Shown one piece after another: positions 12,889-14,355 of a stretch of 14,355 nucleotides of DNA. Each line of letters begins with the position of its first letter. Positions within the stretch are counted from its first letter, which is position 1. Origin of the DNA: Candidatus Nomurabacteria bacterium (GTDB taxonomy: Bacteria; Patescibacteriota; Minisyncoccia; Phycocordibacterales; UBA9973); NCBI GenBank assembly GCA_023267315.1, contig JAHFNN010000015.1, positions 1 through 14,355 on the forward strand, written 5' to 3'. The position numbers were made by a program, and so were the translations under genes. The notes below the pieces were generated by a model. The model was not told the origin of the DNA and ran no database searches. It saw only the letters and a program-made list of their open reading frames with translations.

Positions 12889-14355
12889 ATGAAAATATCT
12901 CACAACTGGCTTAAATCATATATTCCGAATTTACCTGGAGCACAAAAGCTTTCAGATATTTTCACCTACCATCTCTGTGAAGTGGAAGGTCTTGATAAAA
13001 ACGGTGACGATACTATTTTTGATTTGAATATCTTACCAAACCGTGCACATGACCTTCTTTCACATCAAGGAATTGCGCGAGAGCTTGCTGGCCAACTGGG
13101 AACAGAATTTAAAGACCCAACTCCGATGTATAAGGTACCAGAATCCAAACCGACCGAATTGAAAATCAATATTCAATCAGCAAGCTGTCGTCGTTATATG
13201 GGGCGAGTCGTTCGAAACATACAAGTGGGTCCATCACCAGAGTGGGTGGTGAAGCACCTAGAATCGATCGGGCAGCGATCAATCAATAACATTGTCGATG
13301 CGACAAATATTGTCATGTACGATTGTGGTCAGCCAATGCATGCGTTTGATCTTGATAAGATTAAAGACACTACGATTGAAATTAAAAATGCTGTAAAAGA
13401 TCAGAAAATAACAGTACTTACCGGAGAAGAGAAAGTCCTTACTGAATCAGATCTTATTATTTCAGATACCTTAGGCAATGCCCTTGCAGTTGCGGGTGTT
13501 AAAGGAGGGAAGTATGCAGAAATAACAGTAGATACGAAGAATATCATCATTGAGGTAGCAAATTTTAATCCATCAGCTGTACGCAAGACTGCACACCGAT
13601 TGGGTATTTTTACAGATTCTTCAAAGCGGTTTGAGAATGATCTATCACCAGAACTAGGAGATTTCGCGATGCTTGAAATCTCAGCACTCTATGTTGAGAT
13701 GTTTCCAGATGCAATCTTTGAAGAAATTGTAAATATATATCCGAATCCACAAGAGGGGAAAAAGATTTCGTTTTCTATGGAGCAGATAAATAAAAAGCTC
13801 GGTATTGAAATTTCTGGAGACGAAACAGAAACAATCTTAAAGAATTACAACTATACCTATGCTCGCACGGGTGATGATTTTGTACTTGGGGTGCCACCGC
13901 TACGGCTTGATCTTGTTGGTATGCATGATGTTGTGGAAGAGATTGGGCGCATTTATGGTTACGAGAAAGTACTACCAGAAATTCCAAAAATTGATTTCCG
14001 GCCAAAAATAAATGAAACTTTCTATAAAGAACTCGCTGCGCGTAAGAAACTCCTTGATGACGGATACTCGGAAGTAATGACGTATGGTTTTGCGAGTAAG
14101 GGGGATACTGGAGTACTTGCAAGTGCGTCTGATAAAAAATTTCTACGAACAAATCTTACCGACGGTATTAAGGAAAGTCTCACTCTCAATAAATTACAGG
14201 CACCATTTTTGGAAATAGATGCGGTAAAAATTTTTGAAATTGGAAATGTATTTACAAAAAAAGGCGAAGAAGCACACGTTGCGTATGGAGACCTGCCTGC
14301 CGGCAAGGCAGGTAAGGAAAATATTGTCGAAGTGACTCTTGATGAGTTTTGTAAA
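12889..14355 (+). CDS. pheT: Phenylalanine--tRNA ligase beta subunit, lacking the EMAPII-like tRNA-binding domain (partial, runs off the right edge)
   Basis: The frame starts at ATG 12889 (MKISHNWLKSYIP) and stays open for 489 codons to the window end. In typical bacterial PheT (about 800 residues) an OB-fold EMAPII-like domain of roughly 110 residues separates 'GLEVE' from 'NRPDCLS'. Here 'HLCEVEGLDKNGDDTIFDLN' runs straight into 'PNRAHDLLSHQGIARELAG', so that domain is missing. The B3/B4 editing domain is kept: His151 in 'CGQPMHAFDLDKI', Glu222 in 'IIIEVANFNP' and Thr242 in 'GIFTDSSKRFEN' match the positions of E. coli His265, Glu334 and Thr354 as I recall them. The B5 domain follows (about 285-370), then the catalytic-like core ('GRIYGYEKVLPEIP', 'LLDDGYSEVMTYGF'). 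A short palindrome-derived insertion lies at residues 468-476. The C-terminal anticodon-binding domain would lie beyond the edge. Confidence 0.95.
   Translation, partial: MKISHNWLKSYIPNLPGAQKLSDIFTYHLCEVEGLDKNGDDTIFDLNILPNRAHDLLSHQGIARELAGQLGTEFKDPTPMYKVPESKPTELKINIQSASCRRYMGRVVRNIQVGPSPEWVVKHLESIGQRSINNIVDATNIVMYDCGQPMHAFDLDKIKDTTIEIKNAVKDQKITVLTGEEKVLTESDLIISDTLGNALAVAGVKGGKYAEITVDTKNIIIEVANFNPSAVRKTAHRLGIFTDSSKRFENDLSPELGDFAMLEISALYVEMFPDAIFEEIVNIYPNPQEGKKISFSMEQINKKLGIEISGDETETILKNYNYTYARTGDDFVLGVPPLRLDLVGMHDVVEEIGRIYGYEKVLPEIPKIDFRPKINETFYKELAARKKLLDDGYSEVMTYGFASKGDTGVLASASDKKFLRTNLTDGIKESLTLNKLQAPFLEIDAVKIFEIGNVFTKKGEEAHVAYGDLPAGKAGKENIVEVTLDEFCK
14291..14313 (+). repeat. GC-rich palindromic element inserted in frame in pheT
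   Basis: ACCTGCCT (14291-14298) and AGGCAGGT (14306-14313) are perfect inverted arms around GCCGGCA. The surrounding gene is AT-rich, so the element stands out. It encodes about DLPAGKAGK between 'HVAYG' and 'ENIVEVTLDEF', near the ATPase-like core of the beta subunit. Similar CCTGCC/GGCAGG palindromes coding for PAG-containing peptides are, from memory, scattered through Parcubacteria genomes. Confidence 0.75.

Overview
The window looks like a chromosomal segment of a Candidate Phyla Radiation (Patescibacteria) bacterium, probably of the Parcubacteria lineage. This is an inference from three things. There is a compact, AT-rich type IV pilus / pseudopilin cluster with very large beta-propeller extensions. 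Both phenylalanyl-tRNA synthetase subunits are pared down. A short GC-rich palindrome sits in frame inside pheT, of a kind I associate with Parcubacteria genomes. Every supported gene is on the + strand. Stops are TAA or TAG only, with no sign of a recoded TGA.

Region 1 (1-8958) is a pilus locus. It opens with the last codons of what looks like a PilC/GspF platform protein. Four class III prepilin-like genes follow in the order of classical minor pseudopilin operons: H/FimT-like (108-1706), I/PilV-like (1779-2699), J/PilW-like (2716-4809) and K/PilX-like (4822-6702). Three of the four carry beta-propellers: a seven-blade GloVer-type propeller on the H-like protein, an NHL propeller plus an Asp-box propeller on the J-like protein, and two Ig-like domains plus an NHL propeller on the K-like protein. 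Next come a membrane-anchored Ig/fibronectin-III stalk protein (6763-8115) and a conventional pilin with its own promoter region and Shine-Dalgarno (8224-8958). My reading is a type IV pilus whose tip complex displays several propellers built directly into the minor pilins, perhaps replacing a separate PilY1-type adhesin. For an episymbiotic bacterium that would be a plausible host-attachment device.

Region 2 (8984-11647) is one large CHASE-PAS-PAS histidine kinase with no adjacent response regulator. It is closed by a near-perfect intrinsic terminator at 11661-11709.

Region 3 (11648-14355) starts with a 182-base control region: the terminator, a 16-base inverted repeat spaced 72 bases apart, and a strong promoter that would give a leaderless pheS mRNA. 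The operon is pheS, a small unknown membrane protein, then pheT (cut by the window edge). PheS lacks the N-terminal coiled-coil domain and PheT lacks the EMAPII-like tRNA-binding OB domain, while catalytic and editing motifs are kept. No tRNA, rRNA, CRISPR array or insertion sequence was seen. The longest stretch without a gene is 182 bases.
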